DNA from: Sulfurimonas aquatica
GTDB lineage: Bacteria > Campylobacterota > Campylobacteria > Campylobacterales > Sulfurimonadaceae
Assembly: GCF_017357825.1 (NCBI RefSeq)
Contig: NZ_CP046072.1
Coordinates: forward strand, 248,001-312,000
DNA length: 64,000 nt
Direction: 5' to 3'
The position numbers and the translations under genes are program-made. Of this stretch, positions 17,243 to 25,841 are shown one piece after another. Every line of letters begins with the position of its first letter. Positions within the stretch are counted from its first letter, which is position 1. The notes under the pieces were generated by a model. It had not been told where the DNA came from, made no database searches, and worked only from the letters and a program-made list of their open reading frames with translations.

Positions 17243-17668
17243 ATGTTAATGCCAAAAAGAACAAAATATCGTAAAGTAATGAAAGGTCGTAACCGTGGTT
17301 ACGCTCGTTCAGGTTATAAATTAGCTTTTGGTGATATCGCGTTTAAAGCGGTAGAAGCTGGTCGTATCAACTCTCGTCAGATTGAATCGGCTCGTATCTC
17401 TGCTACTCGTCACATTAAAAGAAGTGGTAAAATCTGGATTCGTGTTTTTCCAGCTAAACCATTAACAGCTAAGCCTCTTGAAACTCGTATGGGTAAAGGT
17501 AAGGGTGCTGTAGACCAATGGGTTATGAATATTAAACCAGGTCGTATAATTTTTGAAATGGCTGGTGTTCCAGAAGAGCTTGCTCGTGAAGCATTAACTC
17601 TTGCTATGCACAAGCTTCCATTCAAATGTAAAATAATCACTGCGGAGATGAACAATGAACTATTCTGA
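17243..17668 (+). CDS. rplP: 50S ribosomal protein L16
   Basis: Binds near the central protuberance and helps position A-site tRNA. The 141 residues start [11 protein letters not shown] and include [16 protein letters not shown]-like residues, [24 protein letters not shown] and [19 protein letters not shown]. The ATG at 17243 is better placed behind AAAAGG than the one at 17249. The 3' end overlaps rpmC by 14 bases. Confidence 0.97.
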   Translation: MLMPKRTKYRKVMKGRNRGYARSGYKLAFGDIAFKAVEAGRINSRQIESARISATRHIKRSGKIWIRVFPAKPLTAKPLETRMGKGKGAVDQWVMNIKPGRIIFEMAGVPEELAREALTLAMHKLPFKCKIITAEMNNELF

Positions 17669-17843
17669 TTTAGCAGATAAAAATTCAGCTGAACTTCAAG
17701 CTATGCTTAAAGAAAAGAAAACAGAGCTGTTTACTTTAAAAATTAAACAAAAGATGATGCAACTTCAAAATACTAGCGAACTTAAAGTAGCTAAAAAAGA
17801 TATTGCTAGAATCAACACTGCACTTACTGCAGTAGCAAACTAG
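17655..17843 (+). CDS. rpmC: 50S ribosomal protein L29
   Basis: A two-helix protein near the tunnel exit that helps dock trigger factor. The 62 residues have the standard pattern: [28 protein letters not shown], then [15 protein letters not shown]. It overlaps the end of rplP by 14 bases, a translational coupling arrangement. Confidence 0.96.
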   Translation: MNYSDLADKNSAELQAMLKEKKTELFTLKIKQKMMQLQNTSELKVAKKDIARINTALTAVAN

Positions 17844-17853
17844 GAGCTTGGGT

Positions 17854-18102
17854 ATGACACATAAACGTGAGATTCAAGGTAAAGTTGTAACTATTGCAGG
17901 CGAGAAAACAGTATCTATTGTTGTTGAACGTCGTGTAATGCACCCTCGTTACCACAAAGTTGTAAAGCGTTTCAAAAAGTACTTAGTACATGATGAGCGT
18001 AATGAAGTTAAAGTTGGTGATGAGATTATTGCAATCGAGTGTCGCCCACTTTCTAAGACTAAATCTTTTAGACTTAAAACAGTAGTATCAGGAGCTGAAT
18101 AA
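17854..18102 (+). CDS. rpsQ: 30S ribosomal protein S17
   Basis: An OB-fold primary 16S-binding protein. From the ATG at 17854 the product is 82 residues, [22 protein letters not shown] onward, with [19 protein letters not shown] and [17 protein letters not shown] at 17848 is in frame, but AGGAG at 17842-17846 is well spaced only for the ATG. Its stop overlaps the rplN start. Confidence 0.97.
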   Translation: MTHKREIQGKVVTIAGEKTVSIVVERRVMHPRYHKVVKRFKKYLVHDERNEVKVGDEIIAIECRPLSKTKSFRLKTVVSGAE

Positions 18103-18470
18103 TGATCCAGGGTTTTACTCGTTTAAATGTAGCTGATAATACAGGTGCTAAAGAGATTATGTGTATTAAGGTACTTGGTGGTTCTAAGCGTCGTTATGCA
18201 TCAGTAGGTGACGTTATCGTTGCTTCTGTTAAAAAAGCGACTCCAACTGCTAAAGTTAAAAAAGGTAAGGTTGTTAAAGCTGTTATCGTTAGAACTCATA
18301 AAGAAGTTCAACGTGAAAATGGTTCATTAATTCGTTTTGATGATAATGCAGCTGTAATCCTAGATGACAAAAGAGAACCAATCGGTACTCGTATTTTTGG
18401 CCCTGTTGGTCGTGAAGTACGTTATGCTGGATTCATGAAAATTGTTTCTCTTGCGCCGGAGGTTGTTTAA
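18102..18470 (+). CDS. rplN: 50S ribosomal protein L14
   Basis: Forms part of the subunit interface and the site bound by the silencing factor RsfS. The 122 residues start [27 protein letters not shown] and end [18 protein letters not shown]. It overlaps rpsQ and rplX by one base each, so three starts in a row are coupled to stops. Confidence 0.98.
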   Translation: MIQGFTRLNVADNTGAKEIMCIKVLGGSKRRYASVGDVIVASVKKATPTAKVKKGKVVKAVIVRTHKEVQRENGSLIRFDDNAAVILDDKREPIGTRIFGPVGREVRYAGFMKIVSLAPEVV

Positions 18471-18700
18471 TGGCAAAGTTTAATTTCAAAAAAGGCGATA
18501 CTGTAGAGATTATCGCTGGAGATGACCGTGGAACTAAGGCTACTGTTTTATCAGTAATGCCTAAGAAAAACAAGGTTATCGTAGAGGGTTGTAAAATAGC
18601 TAAGAAAGCTGTTAAACCAACTGAAGATAATACGAAGGGTGGGCATATCAATAAAGAGATGCCAATTGACGCTTCAAACGTACGTAAAGTGGAGGCATAA
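18470..18700 (+). CDS. rplX: 50S ribosomal protein L24
   Basis: An assembly initiator of the large subunit with a KOW motif (KGDTVEIIAGDDRGTKATVLSV). At 76 residues it is shorter than the ~103 of E. coli but in line with the short form of this phylum. The C-terminal GGHINKEMPIDASNVRKV is conserved. Confidence 0.95.
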   Translation: MAKFNFKKGDTVEIIAGDDRGTKATVLSVMPKKNKVIVEGCKIAKKAVKPTEDNTKGGHINKEMPIDASNVRKVEA

Positions 18701-18704
18701 TTAG

Positions 18705-19250
18705 ATGGCACGCTTAAAAGAAAAATATTTAGGTCTAAAATCTGAGTTACAAGCTGACTTAGGAATTAAAAATCCTATGCAAACACCACAATTAGAGAAG
18801 ATAATCATCTCTGTTGGTGCTGGTTTTGCAATGAAAGATAATAAGCTTATTCAAAACATTGAAGATACAATTACTAAGATTGCTGGTCAAAAAGCGTCTA
18901 CGGTAATCGCGAAAAAATCTGTTGCAGGTTTTAAAGTTCGTGAAGGTATGCCAGTAGGCGTACGCGTTACTCTTCGTGGTGAAAACATGTATAACTTTCT
19001 TGATCGTCTAGTATCTATCGCGCTTCCTCGTGTGAAAGATTTCCGTGGTGTTCCAAGAAATGGTTTTGATGGTCGTGGTAACTACAATTTTGGTCTATTA
19101 GAGCAACTAATTTTCCCAGAGATTGGTTATGATTCGATCATGCAAATTCATGGTATGAATATTACTGTAGTAACTAGTGCTGATTCAGATAAGGCTGGTT
19201 TTGCTCTTTTAGAGAAAATGGGTATGCCTTTTACTAAAGGGAGTAACTAA
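18705..19250 (+). CDS. rplE: 50S ribosomal protein L5
   Basis: Binds 5S rRNA and contacts P-site tRNA in the central protuberance. The 181 residues contain [50 protein letters not shown] and [11 protein letters not shown]. The stop overlaps the rpsN start by one base. Confidence 0.98.
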   Translation: MARLKEKYLGLKSELQADLGIKNPMQTPQLEKIIISVGAGFAMKDNKLIQNIEDTITKIAGQKASTVIAKKSVAGFKVREGMPVGVRVTLRGENMYNFLDRLVSIALPRVKDFRGVPRNGFDGRGNYNFGLLEQLIFPEIGYDSIMQIHGMNITVVTSADSDKAGFALLEKMGMPFTKGSN

Positions 19251-19435
19251 TGGCTAAAAAGTCTATGATCGCAAAAGCGGCAAGAGAACCTAAATTTAAA
19301 GTACGTGGTTATACACGTTGTCAGATTTGTGGTCGTCCACACTCTGTACTTAGAGATTTTGGTATCTGTCGTATATGTTTTAGAAAAATGGCAAATGAGG
19401 GATTAATCCCAGGTGTTAGAAAGTCTTCTTGGTAA
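19250..19435 (+). CDS. rpsN: 30S ribosomal protein S14, zinc-binding type
   Basis: The short, zinc-containing (C+) form of S14, 61 residues, with the four cysteines in CQICGRPH and GICRICF and the C-terminus [12 protein letters not shown]14 enters the 30S head late in assembly. Having the C+ form means it needs zinc; a zinc-free paralogue is not in this window. A 74-base gap with hairpins follows, the widest inside the operon. Confidence 0.97.
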   Translation: MAKKSMIAKAAREPKFKVRGYTRCQICGRPHSVLRDFGICRICFRKMANEGLIPGVRKSSW

Positions 19436-19451
19436 GCCAAGAGGAAACTAC

Positions 19452-19487
19452 TAATTATTAGTTTATACTTTGATTAGATTCAAAGTA
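19452..19487 (+). promoter_or_regulatory. Hairpins between rpsN and rpsH
   Basis: ACTAATTATTAGT (about 19449-19461) is self-complementary, and TACTTTGA (19466-19473) pairs with TCAAAGTA (19480-19487) over a six-base loop. This is the only sizable gap inside the S10-spc operon. It may be a processing or translational control site ahead of rpsH; no T-run follows, so it is not a plain terminator. Confidence 0.4.
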
Positions 19488-19509
19488 TTTACAAAGTCAA
19501 GGAATAAAA

Positions 19510-19908
19510 ATGGCAATTAATGATCTAGTATCAGATGCGTTAACTCGTGTTCGTAATGCAGGTATGAGAAGATTACCAGTTACTACTTTAGTACATTCAA
19601 AAAGTGTTGAAGCTGTAGCAAATATCTTAGTAGAAAAAGGTTATCTTGAATCTGCAAATGTAGTTGAAGATGGTGTTAAAAAAACTATCAAAGTTGTACT
19701 TAAGTATAACGATGAAGGTAAAACAGTAATCAATGAAATGAAAAGAGTTTCTAAGCCTGGTCGTCGTGTTTACAAAGGTAAAGAAGATATCAAGCGTTTC
19801 AAAAATGGTTATGGTACTATTATTGTAAGTACATCACATGGCGTTCTTGCTAATGACAAAGCTTTTGAGCTTGGCATTGGTGGTGAAGTTATGTGTACAA
19901 TTTGGTAA
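19510..19908 (+). CDS. rpsH: 30S ribosomal protein S8
   Basis: A primary binder of the 16S central domain and the repressor of the spc operon in E. coli. The 132 residues start [21 protein letters not shown] and contain the C-terminal [29 protein letters not shown]. The upstream gap contains two hairpins that could be a binding site, but I cannot show that they mimic the 16S site. Confidence 0.97.
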   Translation: MAINDLVSDALTRVRNAGMRRLPVTTLVHSKSVEAVANILVEKGYLESANVVEDGVKKTIKVVLKYNDEGKTVINEMKRVSKPGRRVYKGKEDIKRFKNGYGTIIVSTSHGVLANDKAFELGIGGEVMCTIW

Positions 19909-19920
19909 GGGGAGAATAAC

Positions 19921-20457
19921 ATGTCTAGAATTGGAAAATTACCAGTAGAATTTGCAGCTGATATTACAGTTAAAGCAGATGGAAATGTTATTACTTTTAC
20001 TAAAGGTAAAACAACTATGGATTTAGATACAAAAGGAAATGTTTCTTTTACTCTTGAGGGTAATACATTAACTTTTGCTACTTTATCAGATGCTCGTGAG
20101 CATAGAGCTTTTTGGGGAACTTATAGAGCACTTGCGGCAAATATTGTTACAGGTTTAACTACAGGTTACTCTAAACAATTAGAGATCAATGGTGTTGGTT
20201 ATAGAGCTGCTGTTAAAGGTAAAGTTCTTAATCTTCAACTTGGACACTCACATGATATTGACTTCGATTTAGTTGATGGTCTTGAAGCTACAGTTGAGAA
20301 AAATGTTATCACTCTTAAGAGTCATGACAAACAACTTTTAGGTTCAGCAGCTGCAAAAATCAGAAGTTTCCGTCCACCAGAGCCTTACAAAGGTAAAGGT
20401 GTGAAATACATGGAAGAGCATATCGTGCGTAAAGCCGGTAAAACTGCTAAGAAGTAA
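19921..20457 (+). CDS. rplF: 50S ribosomal protein L6
   Basis: Sits next to the sarcin-ricin loop and the factor-binding site. The 178 residues begin MSRIGKLPVEFAADITVK and carry the second-domain signature GVGYRAAVKGKVLNLQLGHSH and PPEPYKGKGVKYMEEHIVRKAGK. AGGGGAG-like sequence precedes the ATG. No irregularities. Confidence 0.98.
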   Translation: MSRIGKLPVEFAADITVKADGNVITFTKGKTTMDLDTKGNVSFTLEGNTLTFATLSDAREHRAFWGTYRALAANIVTGLTTGYSKQLEINGVGYRAAVKGKVLNLQLGHSHDIDFDLVDGLEATVEKNVITLKSHDKQLLGSAAAKIRSFRPPEPYKGKGVKYMEEHIVRKAGKTAKK

Positions 20458-20472
20458 GGGAGGATATTAAAA

Positions 20473-20829
20473 ATGAATGCTAAAGTATTAAAATCTAAAG
20501 TAGCAAATCGCGTTAAGCGTAAGTTACGTATTCGTGCAAAAATATCTGGTTGTGCTTCACTTCCTCGTGTTTCTGTATTTCGTTCAAACCGTTATTTAAG
20601 TGTGCAGGCTATTGATGATGTAGCTGGCAGTACTGTATGTGCACTTAATTCAAAAGCTACTGGTCATAAAGCTAATAGAGAAGGTGCAGCTGCACTTGGT
20701 GAAGCATTTGCTGCTAAACTAAAAGAAGCTAACATCAACGAGATAGTATTTGATCGTAATGGTTACCAGTATCACGGTGTTATCGCTGCATTTGGTGATT
20801 CACTTCGTGCTAACGAAATTAAGTTTTAG
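20473..20829 (+). CDS. rplR: 50S ribosomal protein L18
   Basis: Binds 5S rRNA with L5. The 118 residues have the basic N-terminus with [33 protein letters not shown] and the C-terminal [33 protein letters not shown] lies upstream of the ATG. Confidence 0.97.
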   Translation: MNAKVLKSKVANRVKRKLRIRAKISGCASLPRVSVFRSNRYLSVQAIDDVAGSTVCALNSKATGHKANREGAAALGEAFAAKLKEANINEIVFDRNGYQYHGVIAAFGDSLRANEIKF

Positions 20830-20837
20830 GGGCTAAG

Positions 20838-21278
20838 ATGGAAATTAACAGAGATGATTTTGAAGAATCAATTGTAAATATTGGTCGTGTTACTAAAGTT
20901 GTTAAGGGTGGTAGACGTTTTCGTTTTACTGCACTTATCGTTGTTGGTAACAAGAATGGTACAATCGGATACGGTGTAGGTAAAGCAAAAGAGGTTCCTG
21001 ATGCTATACGTAAGGCTGTTGATAACGCTTTTAAAAACTTAACAACTGTTAAGATTAAAGGTTCAACAATCGCACACGATATTGAGCATAAATATAACGC
21101 TTCTCGCGTTTTACTTAAGCCAGCATCTGAAGGTACGGGTGTAATCGCCGGTGGAGCTGCTCGTCCAGTTCTTGAGCTTGCAGGTATACAAGATATACTT
21201 ACAAAATCAATCGGTTCAAACAACCCTAACACACTTGTACGTGCTACTGTTGAAGCACTTGGCAGATTAAAAGGATAG
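20838..21278 (+). CDS. rpsE: 30S ribosomal protein S5
   Basis: Part of the mRNA entry site and important for decoding accuracy. The 146 residues show [29 protein letters not shown] and the C-terminal [25 protein letters not shown]. The gene is followed directly by rplO; rpmD (L30), which stands between them in most bacteria, is absent. Confidence 0.98.
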   Translation: MEINRDDFEESIVNIGRVTKVVKGGRRFRFTALIVVGNKNGTIGYGVGKAKEVPDAIRKAVDNAFKNLTTVKIKGSTIAHDIEHKYNASRVLLKPASEGTGVIAGGAARPVLELAGIQDILTKSIGSNNPNTLVRATVEALGRLKG

Positions 21279-21281
21279 ATG

Positions 21282-21680
21282 ATGGGTATTGAAAATTTAA
21301 CACCTGCTGAAGGTTCTACTGCTAATCGTAAACGTGTTGGACGTGGACAAGCTTCTGGTACTGGTAAGACTGCAGCTCGTGGTCAAAAAGGTCAGAAGTC
21401 TCGTTCAGGTTACAAGAGAAAAAGAAACTTTGAGGGTGGTCAACAACCACTTGCAAAGCGTATGCCTAAAATTGGTTTTACATCACGTGTAATTAAACCA
21501 TATGTAATTAATGTAGGTAAAATTAAAGCTGTTGCTGAACTTGCTGAAATCACTGTAGAAGCAATTCGTGGTGTTCACAAGATGAGTGCTAGTGTTACTA
21601 AAATAAAACTAGTAGGAGCTACTGCGAAAGATTTAGCTTCGAAAATTAAAGACGAAAACGTTACTACAACAGGTAACTAA
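21282..21680 (+). CDS. rplO: 50S ribosomal protein L15
   Basis: A late-assembling large-subunit protein. It has the glycine- and basic-rich N-terminal tail ([29 protein letters not shown]) and a compact C-terminal domain. At 132 residues it is slightly shorter than the usual ~145. Two ATGs are adjacent; the second, at 21282, is better spaced from AAGGA (21271-21275). It starts just after the rpsE stop. Confidence 0.96.
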   Translation: MGIENLTPAEGSTANRKRVGRGQASGTGKTAARGQKGQKSRSGYKRKRNFEGGQQPLAKRMPKIGFTSRVIKPYVINVGKIKAVAELAEITVEAIRGVHKMSASVTKIKLVGATAKDLASKIKDENVTTTGN

Positions 21681-21684
21681 ACAA

Positions 21685-22947
21685 ATGAATAAAAATCTAG
21701 TTAATAAGATACTTATTACTATCGGGTTTTTATTTATCTATCGCCTACTGGCTTATGTGCCAGTTCCAGGCGTAGATGCAGCAGTTATTGCATCATTCTT
21801 CGACTCACACCAATCAGATGCTCTTGGTTTATTTAACATGTTCAGTGGAAACGCTGTTGAGAGACTATCTATTATATCACTTGGTATTATGCCTTATATC
21901 ACCGCATCGATTATTATGGAGCTTTTAGCTGCAACATTTCCAACTCTTGGTCAAATGAAAAAAGAGCGTGATGGTATGGTTAAGTATATGCAAATTATTC
22001 GTTATGCGACTATTGTTATTACTATAATTCAAGCTATAGGTGTTAGTGTAGGACTTCAGAGTTTAACTGGACCTACAGGAAATAGTGCAATTTTAGCTGA
22101 TCAAAATACATTTATACTTCTTTCTGCTATCTCAATGTTAGCTGGAACGATGTTACTCATGTGGATTGGTGAGCAGATTACTCAAAGTGGTATCGGTAAC
22201 GGTATCTCTTTAATAATCTTTGCTGGAATCGTATCAGCTATACCATCAGCTATAGGTCAAACTATAACTATGGTTAACTCTGGTGCTATGAGTTTCATTA
22301 CTGTAATAGCTATCTTAGCACTTATTTTAAGTACAGTTGCTATTATTATTTATGTTGAACTTGGTGAGCGTCGTATTCCAATTACATATGCTAAAAAGAC
22401 TATGATGCAAAACCAAGATAAGCGTGTAATGAATTACATTCCTATTAAAGTGAATTTAGCTGGTGTTATTCCAGTTATCTTTGCAAGTGCTATATTGATG
22501 TTTCCTATGACTGTATTATCTTCTAGTACTAACCCTACTATTCAAGGTATTGCAGATTTATTAAACCCAAATAGTTACTTTTTTAACTTTTTAACTTTTG
22601 CATTTGTTATTTTCTTTGCATTTTTCTATGCATCGATTACTTTTAATGCAAAAGATATATCTGATAACCTTAAACGCCAAGGTGGATTTATTCCAGGTAT
22701 TCGTACTGGTAATGCGACAAAAGAGTTCTTAAATGAGACTGCAAGTAGATTAACATTTACTGGTGCGCTTTATTTGGGTCTTGTTGCTACTTTACCATTT
22801 ATGATTATTAAAGGGATGGGTGTTCCATTCTTCTTTGGTGGTACAGCAGTTTTAATCGTTGTTCAAGTTGCACTTGATACAATGAGAAAAGTTGAGGCAC
22901 AGATTTATTCAAGTAAATATGAAACTCTAAGTGCGGTCGGTCTATAA
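21685..22947 (+). CDS. secY: Preprotein translocase subunit SecY
   Basis: The channel of the Sec translocon in the inner membrane, exporting unfolded proteins with SecA and inserting membrane proteins with SRP. The 420 residues have ten hydrophobic segments, the plug and pore region near VPGVDAAV and GNAVERLSIISLGIMPYITASIIMELL, and cytosolic loops GERRIPITYAKK and RQGGFIPGIRTG that contact SecA and ribosomes. It follows rplO by four bases, as in most spc operons. It would export the many signal-peptide proteins seen elsewhere in the window. Confidence 0.98.
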   Translation: MNKNLVNKILITIGFLFIYRLLAYVPVPGVDAAVIASFFDSHQSDALGLFNMFSGNAVERLSIISLGIMPYITASIIMELLAATFPTLGQMKKERDGMVKYMQIIRYATIVITIIQAIGVSVGLQSLTGPTGNSAILADQNTFILLSAISMLAGTMLLMWIGEQITQSGIGNGISLIIFAGIVSAIPSAIGQTITMVNSGAMSFITVIAILALILSTVAIIIYVELGERRIPITYAKKTMMQNQDKRVMNYIPIKVNLAGVIPVIFASAILMFPMTVLSSSTNPTIQGIADLLNPNSYFFNFLTFAFVIFFAFFYASITFNAKDISDNLKRQGGFIPGIRTGNATKEFLNETASRLTFTGALYLGLVATLPFMIIKGMGVPFFFGGTAVLIVVQVALDTMRKVEAQIYSSKYETLSAVGL

Positions 22948-22949
22948 AA

Positions 22950-23708
22950 ATGGCGATTGCGCTAAGAAAACCTCAAGAGATAGAAAAACTTCGAGCTGCT
23001 AACAAAATTGTTGGCGGTGCTCTTGAGTTACTTCGAGCAAACACAAAAGTTGGAGCTTCTTTAAAAGAGCTTGATACTATGGCAGAGGATTATATTCGCT
23101 CTCATGGTGCTAAGCCTTCTTTTAAAGGTCTTTATGGCTTTCCAAATGCTGTTTGTACTTCCCTTAATCAAGTAATCATTCATGGTATCCCAACAGACTA
23201 TAGACTCCAAAGTGGAGATGTAATAGGTTTCGATATTGGTACTGAGTTAGATGGTTGGTTTGGTGATGCTGCAATTTCAGTTGGTGTTGGTGAGATAACT
23301 CAATTAGACGAGGCATTGATCGCTTGTGCTAAAGATACACTTTTAAACTCTATCGCAGAAATCAAAGAAGGCATGCGCTTTAAAGAACTTTCTAAAATAT
23401 TAGAAGACAATATTTTAAGTGCAGGTTTTGTCCCTTTGAAAAATTTCTGTGGACATGGCATAGGTAAAAAACCTCATGAGGAACCTGAAATTCCAAATTA
23501 TTTAAATGGTGCAAACGCTAAGTCTGGACCAAAGATAAAGAATGGAATGGTTTTTTGTTTGGAGCCTATGGTATGTCAAAAAGATTCTACTCCTATTATT
23601 CTAGAGAATAAATGGGATGTTGTTAGTGCCGATGGTTTACGCGGTTCACACTATGAGCATACTGTTGCAGTTATTAACGGTAAAGCTGAAATATTATCTC
23701 TTGCTTAA
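22950..23708 (+). CDS. map: Methionine aminopeptidase, type I
   Basis: Removes the initiator methionine from new proteins at the ribosome. The 252 residues hold the metal ligands of the pita-bread fold: FDIGTELDGWFGDAA (two aspartates), CGHGIGKKPHEEPEIPN (histidine), CLEPMV and YEHTVAV (glutamate region). It starts two bases after secY. The adk gene that often separates secY from map is missing here. Confidence 0.97.
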   Translation: MAIALRKPQEIEKLRAANKIVGGALELLRANTKVGASLKELDTMAEDYIRSHGAKPSFKGLYGFPNAVCTSLNQVIIHGIPTDYRLQSGDVIGFDIGTELDGWFGDAAISVGVGEITQLDEALIACAKDTLLNSIAEIKEGMRFKELSKILEDNILSAGFVPLKNFCGHGIGKKPHEEPEIPNYLNGANAKSGPKIKNGMVFCLEPMVCQKDSTPIILENKWDVVSADGLRGSHYEHTVAVINGKAEILSLA

Positions 23709-23726
23709 GAGAAAAAGGACTTAAAA

Positions 23727-23945
23727 ATGGCTAAAGCAGACGTTATTGAAGTTGATGGCAAGATTATTGAGGCATTGCCAAACGCAACTTTTCGTGTTGA
23801 ATTAGAAAATGGACATATTATTTTATGTCACATTGCTGGAAAGATGAGAATGCACTATATTAAAATTCTTCCAGGTGATAAAGTGAAACTGGAGCTAACT
23901 CCATACTCTCTTGATAAAGGTCGTATCACTTATAGATACAAGTAG
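23727..23945 (+). CDS. infA: Translation initiation factor IF-1
   Basis: A 72-residue OB-fold protein that occupies the A site during initiation. The sequence follows the family closely ([31 protein letters not shown] and SGKMR-equivalent [26 protein letters not shown]). AAAGGA precedes the ATG. A strong terminator follows at once, so it is the last gene of this transcript. Confidence 0.98.
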   Translation: MAKADVIEVDGKIIEALPNATFRVELENGHIILCHIAGKMRMHYIKILPGDKVKLELTPYSLDKGRITYRYK

Positions 23946-23954
23946 AAAGCTAAG

Positions 23955-23989
23955 TTGCTATCCTTTATGGATAGCAATTATCTTATCTT
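23955..23989 (+). terminator. Rho-independent terminator after infA
   Basis: TTGCTATCC (23955-23963) pairs perfectly with GGATAGCAA (23969-23977) around a 5-base loop, followed by TTATCTTATCTT. It ends the S10-spc transcript and separates it from the convergent chorismate mutase gene. Confidence 0.8.
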
Positions 23990-24290
23990 AAAATACATCA
24001 GAATTTCTAAACTCTGATATCTCCATCTCTACCATTTCATCTATCATTATAGTAAAAATTTCTGCAAGCATATTTGGATTAATCCCTAGTTGAATGCCTT
24101 TATGACGTACTCTTTGAATTATAAAATCAATTCTGTCTTGGGCCTTTACTTCATCTACACTGTTTTTAAAGCTTGCTGCTTGACGAATTAAGTGACTTCT
24201 ATCTGAAATAGTTTCTACTAGTTGATCATCTATTTTATCTATCTCACTTCTTACTTCTTCGAGTGTATTACATTTTTTTAAATTAGACAT
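23988..24290 (-). CDS. Chorismate mutase-like (AroQ fold) protein
   Basis: A 100-residue all-helical protein of the AroQ class, either a chorismate mutase (chorismate to prephenate) or an isochorismate-pyruvate lyase-like relative. The N-terminal helix EVRSEIDKIDDQLVETISDRSHLIRQAASFK contains the conserved Arg, Asp and Arg of the active site; VKAQDRIDFIIQRVR matches the second conserved block. It is not fused to prephenate dehydratase, so it is a stand-alone mutase. It is last in a minus-strand group with three other genes and its stop is ten bases from the infA terminator. Confidence 0.78.
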   Translation of the reverse strand: MSNLKKCNTLEEVRSEIDKIDDQLVETISDRSHLIRQAASFKNSVDEVKAQDRIDFIIQRVRHKGIQLGINPNMLAEIFTIMIDEMVEMEISEFRNSDVF

Positions 24291-24310
24291 TTTTTATATC
24301 CCTTTTTAAT

Positions 24311-24433
24311 TTATCTTTCAATATTTCTATTTATATATGCTAAGTAAGCAACACCAACTATGAGTAATCCAAATGTGATTGCCCAGATATAAAAATCACC
24401 ACCACTAGCAGCTTTATCTATTGTTTCATTCAT
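24311..24433 (-). CDS. Very small single-pass membrane protein
   Basis: A 40-residue protein, MNETIDKAASGGDFYIWAI then a hydrophobic helix (FGLLIVGVAYLAYI, about residues 19-34) and a polar RNIER end. Starting at 24529 would give 72 residues but overlaps the neighbouring gene and adds an unlikely N-terminus, so I prefer the ATG at 24433. The ribosome binding site is weak. Tiny membrane proteins of this kind often accompany oxidases or transporters, but nothing nearby names a partner. Confidence 0.5.
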   Translation of the reverse strand: MNETIDKAASGGDFYIWAITFGLLIVGVAYLAYINRNIER

Positions 24434-24446
24434 AGAAATATTATAG

Positions 24447-24653
24447 TTAGTTTGGCTTGATGAATTTCTTAATTGCTTTTGGAATATGTGCAAAAGGAAT
24501 GTTATGTACCCCTGTTTTATCTGGATCATTGAGAATTAGCACATCCACAGTCATCTTAGTTTGGTAAAAACGTAAGGCTCTATACTTCACTGTGTTGATT
24601 TCAAATTCTATATTTTTATCTCTTAAATCTTGATTTACTTTTTTCTTTATCAT
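24447..24653 (-). CDS. Small conserved-looking protein of unknown function
   Basis: A 68-residue basic protein that begins MIKKKVNQDLRDKNIEFEI and ends GVHNIPFAHIPKAIKKFIKPN. It reads as a small beta-rich domain. It starts two bases after the CvfB-like gene stop, so it belongs to the same transcript and is probably real. I recognise no domain. A role in RNA or ribosome biology is only suggested by the neighbour. Confidence 0.6.
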   Translation of the reverse strand: MIKKKVNQDLRDKNIEFEINTVKYRALRFYQTKMTVDVLILNDPDKTGVHNIPFAHIPKAIKKFIKPN

Positions 24654-24655
24654 TA

Positions 24656-25504
24656 TTAGCCTTTGATATATATGCCAGTATCTTTTACATCTATCTTACC
24701 AGCATCTTGAAGAGATGTAAGTGTTCGCTTAAACTCTTTTTTACTTAGTCCAAAGATATCTTTAATTAACTCTGCATCGCTCTTGTAGTTGTATGGAAGT
24801 ATTCCTTTAGCTTCTTTAAGAAGAGTCATAACTTTCTCATCAGAACCACCACTCTTTTTACTTCCTGGTTTTCTAAGAGTTAGGTCAATATTTCCATCTT
24901 TTCTTATCGTTTTGACATAAGCAGTTTTTTCATCACCTAGATTTATAGTTTCAAAGATTTCATTATGATAGATAAGACCTTCATATTTATCGTTGACTAT
25001 ACATTTAAAACCTAGTGGCGTTTTAGAAATAACAAGTATCTTCGCCTCTTTATTAATAGCAAGACCTTTTACCTTTCTATCAAAAAAGTCGCCTAGTTTT
25101 TCGGTTCCAACAAGTCTATGAGTTCTCTCGTCATAGATAACTCTTAAGTAGCGTTTTTCACCCACAGTAAATGGAGTTTTTTGAAACATATTTGGTACGA
25201 GTAGATCTTTTGTAAGACCCCAATCCATAAATGCGCCAAAGGGTGCTACATCAACAACCTCAAAGAGAGCAAGTTCATCAAGCATAGCTTTTGGCTTTAG
25301 TGTAGTTGCAACAAGTCTATCTTCGGAGTCTGTATACAAAAATACATCTATGAGTGTATCTTCTATCATATCTTGCGTTACATACTGCCCGGGTAAAAGG
25401 ACATCATTGCCATCCTCAGCCATCAAAAAGAGTCCTGGGGTTGTATCTCTATCTACTCTGAGTGTATTTATCTTTCCTAGTTCTAAGTAGGGACTTAGTG
25501 TCAT
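24656..25504 (-). CDS. cvfB: S1-like RNA-binding protein, CvfB/YitL family
   Basis: A cytoplasmic RNA-binding protein; family members have several S1-type OB domains and a C-terminal winged helix and affect RNA turnover or expression. The 282 residues fit the family: N-terminal S1-like stretch LGKINTLRVDRDTTPGLFLMAEDG with DVLLPGQYV, a second in FEVVDVAPFGAFMDWGLTKDLLVPN, a third near NDKYEGLIYHNEIFETI and the C-terminal winged helix ILPYNYKSDAELIKDIFGLSKKEFKRTLTSL. It leads a minus-strand operon with the small genes and the chorismate mutase-like gene. Confidence 0.85.
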   Translation of the reverse strand: MTLSPYLELGKINTLRVDRDTTPGLFLMAEDGNDVLLPGQYVTQDMIEDTLIDVFLYTDSEDRLVATTLKPKAMLDELALFEVVDVAPFGAFMDWGLTKDLLVPNMFQKTPFTVGEKRYLRVIYDERTHRLVGTEKLGDFFDRKVKGLAINKEAKILVISKTPLGFKCIVNDKYEGLIYHNEIFETINLGDEKTAYVKTIRKDGNIDLTLRKPGSKKSGGSDEKVMTLLKEAKGILPYNYKSDAELIKDIFGLSKKEFKRTLTSLQDAGKIDVKDTGIYIKG

Positions 25505-25619
25505 TGTATTTCCTTGGTAATTCCGTATTTTATAAATGTAATTATAGCTATATTGATATTTTAAAGCGGTTAAGTATAAGTTGTATAATTTTTAAACAGC
25601 TTTTGAGAACACTATTTGC

Positions 25620-25625
25620 TATAAT
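25620..25625 (+). promoter_or_regulatory. Promoter -10 element for the 39-codon ORF
   Basis: TATAAT stands 74 bases before the ATG at 25700. A GTTTA/TAAAC hairpin lies in the predicted leader, and AGGAG precedes the ATG. Confidence 0.45.
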
Positions 25626-25699
25626 AATTTTGGGTTAAGACTCGTTTTGTTGTTTATACGTTTAAACTGTTCTATGCTTTTTAAGTAGAGGAGTATGTC

Positions 25700-25819
25700 A
25701 TGAAAAATTATTCACTTCAAGTTTACATTAGTAGTTCTAGTCGTCAAAAAGTTGATCAAAATAAGCGATTTCTTAGTATGGTAAGAGCATCTATCATGCT
25801 TAATGATGGAGGAGGCTGA
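25700..25819 (+). CDS. Candidate 39-residue peptide gene
   Basis: The reading frame ATG 25700 to TGA 25819 gives MKNYSLQVYISSSSRQKVDQ... ending IMLNDGGG. Support comes from a strong AGGAG (25688-25692) and a TATAAT at 25620-25625, both rare by chance together. The product is polar, serine- and lysine-rich, without a signal peptide or membrane helix, and ends in three glycines. It sits alone, convergent with the arsenate-reductase-like gene. It may be a small regulatory protein, a leader peptide or the remains of a longer gene. Confidence 0.45.
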   Translation: MKNYSLQVYISSSSRQKVDQNKRFLSMVRASIMLNDGGG

Positions 25820-25841
25820 TCCATTGGCAAATAATCATTGT

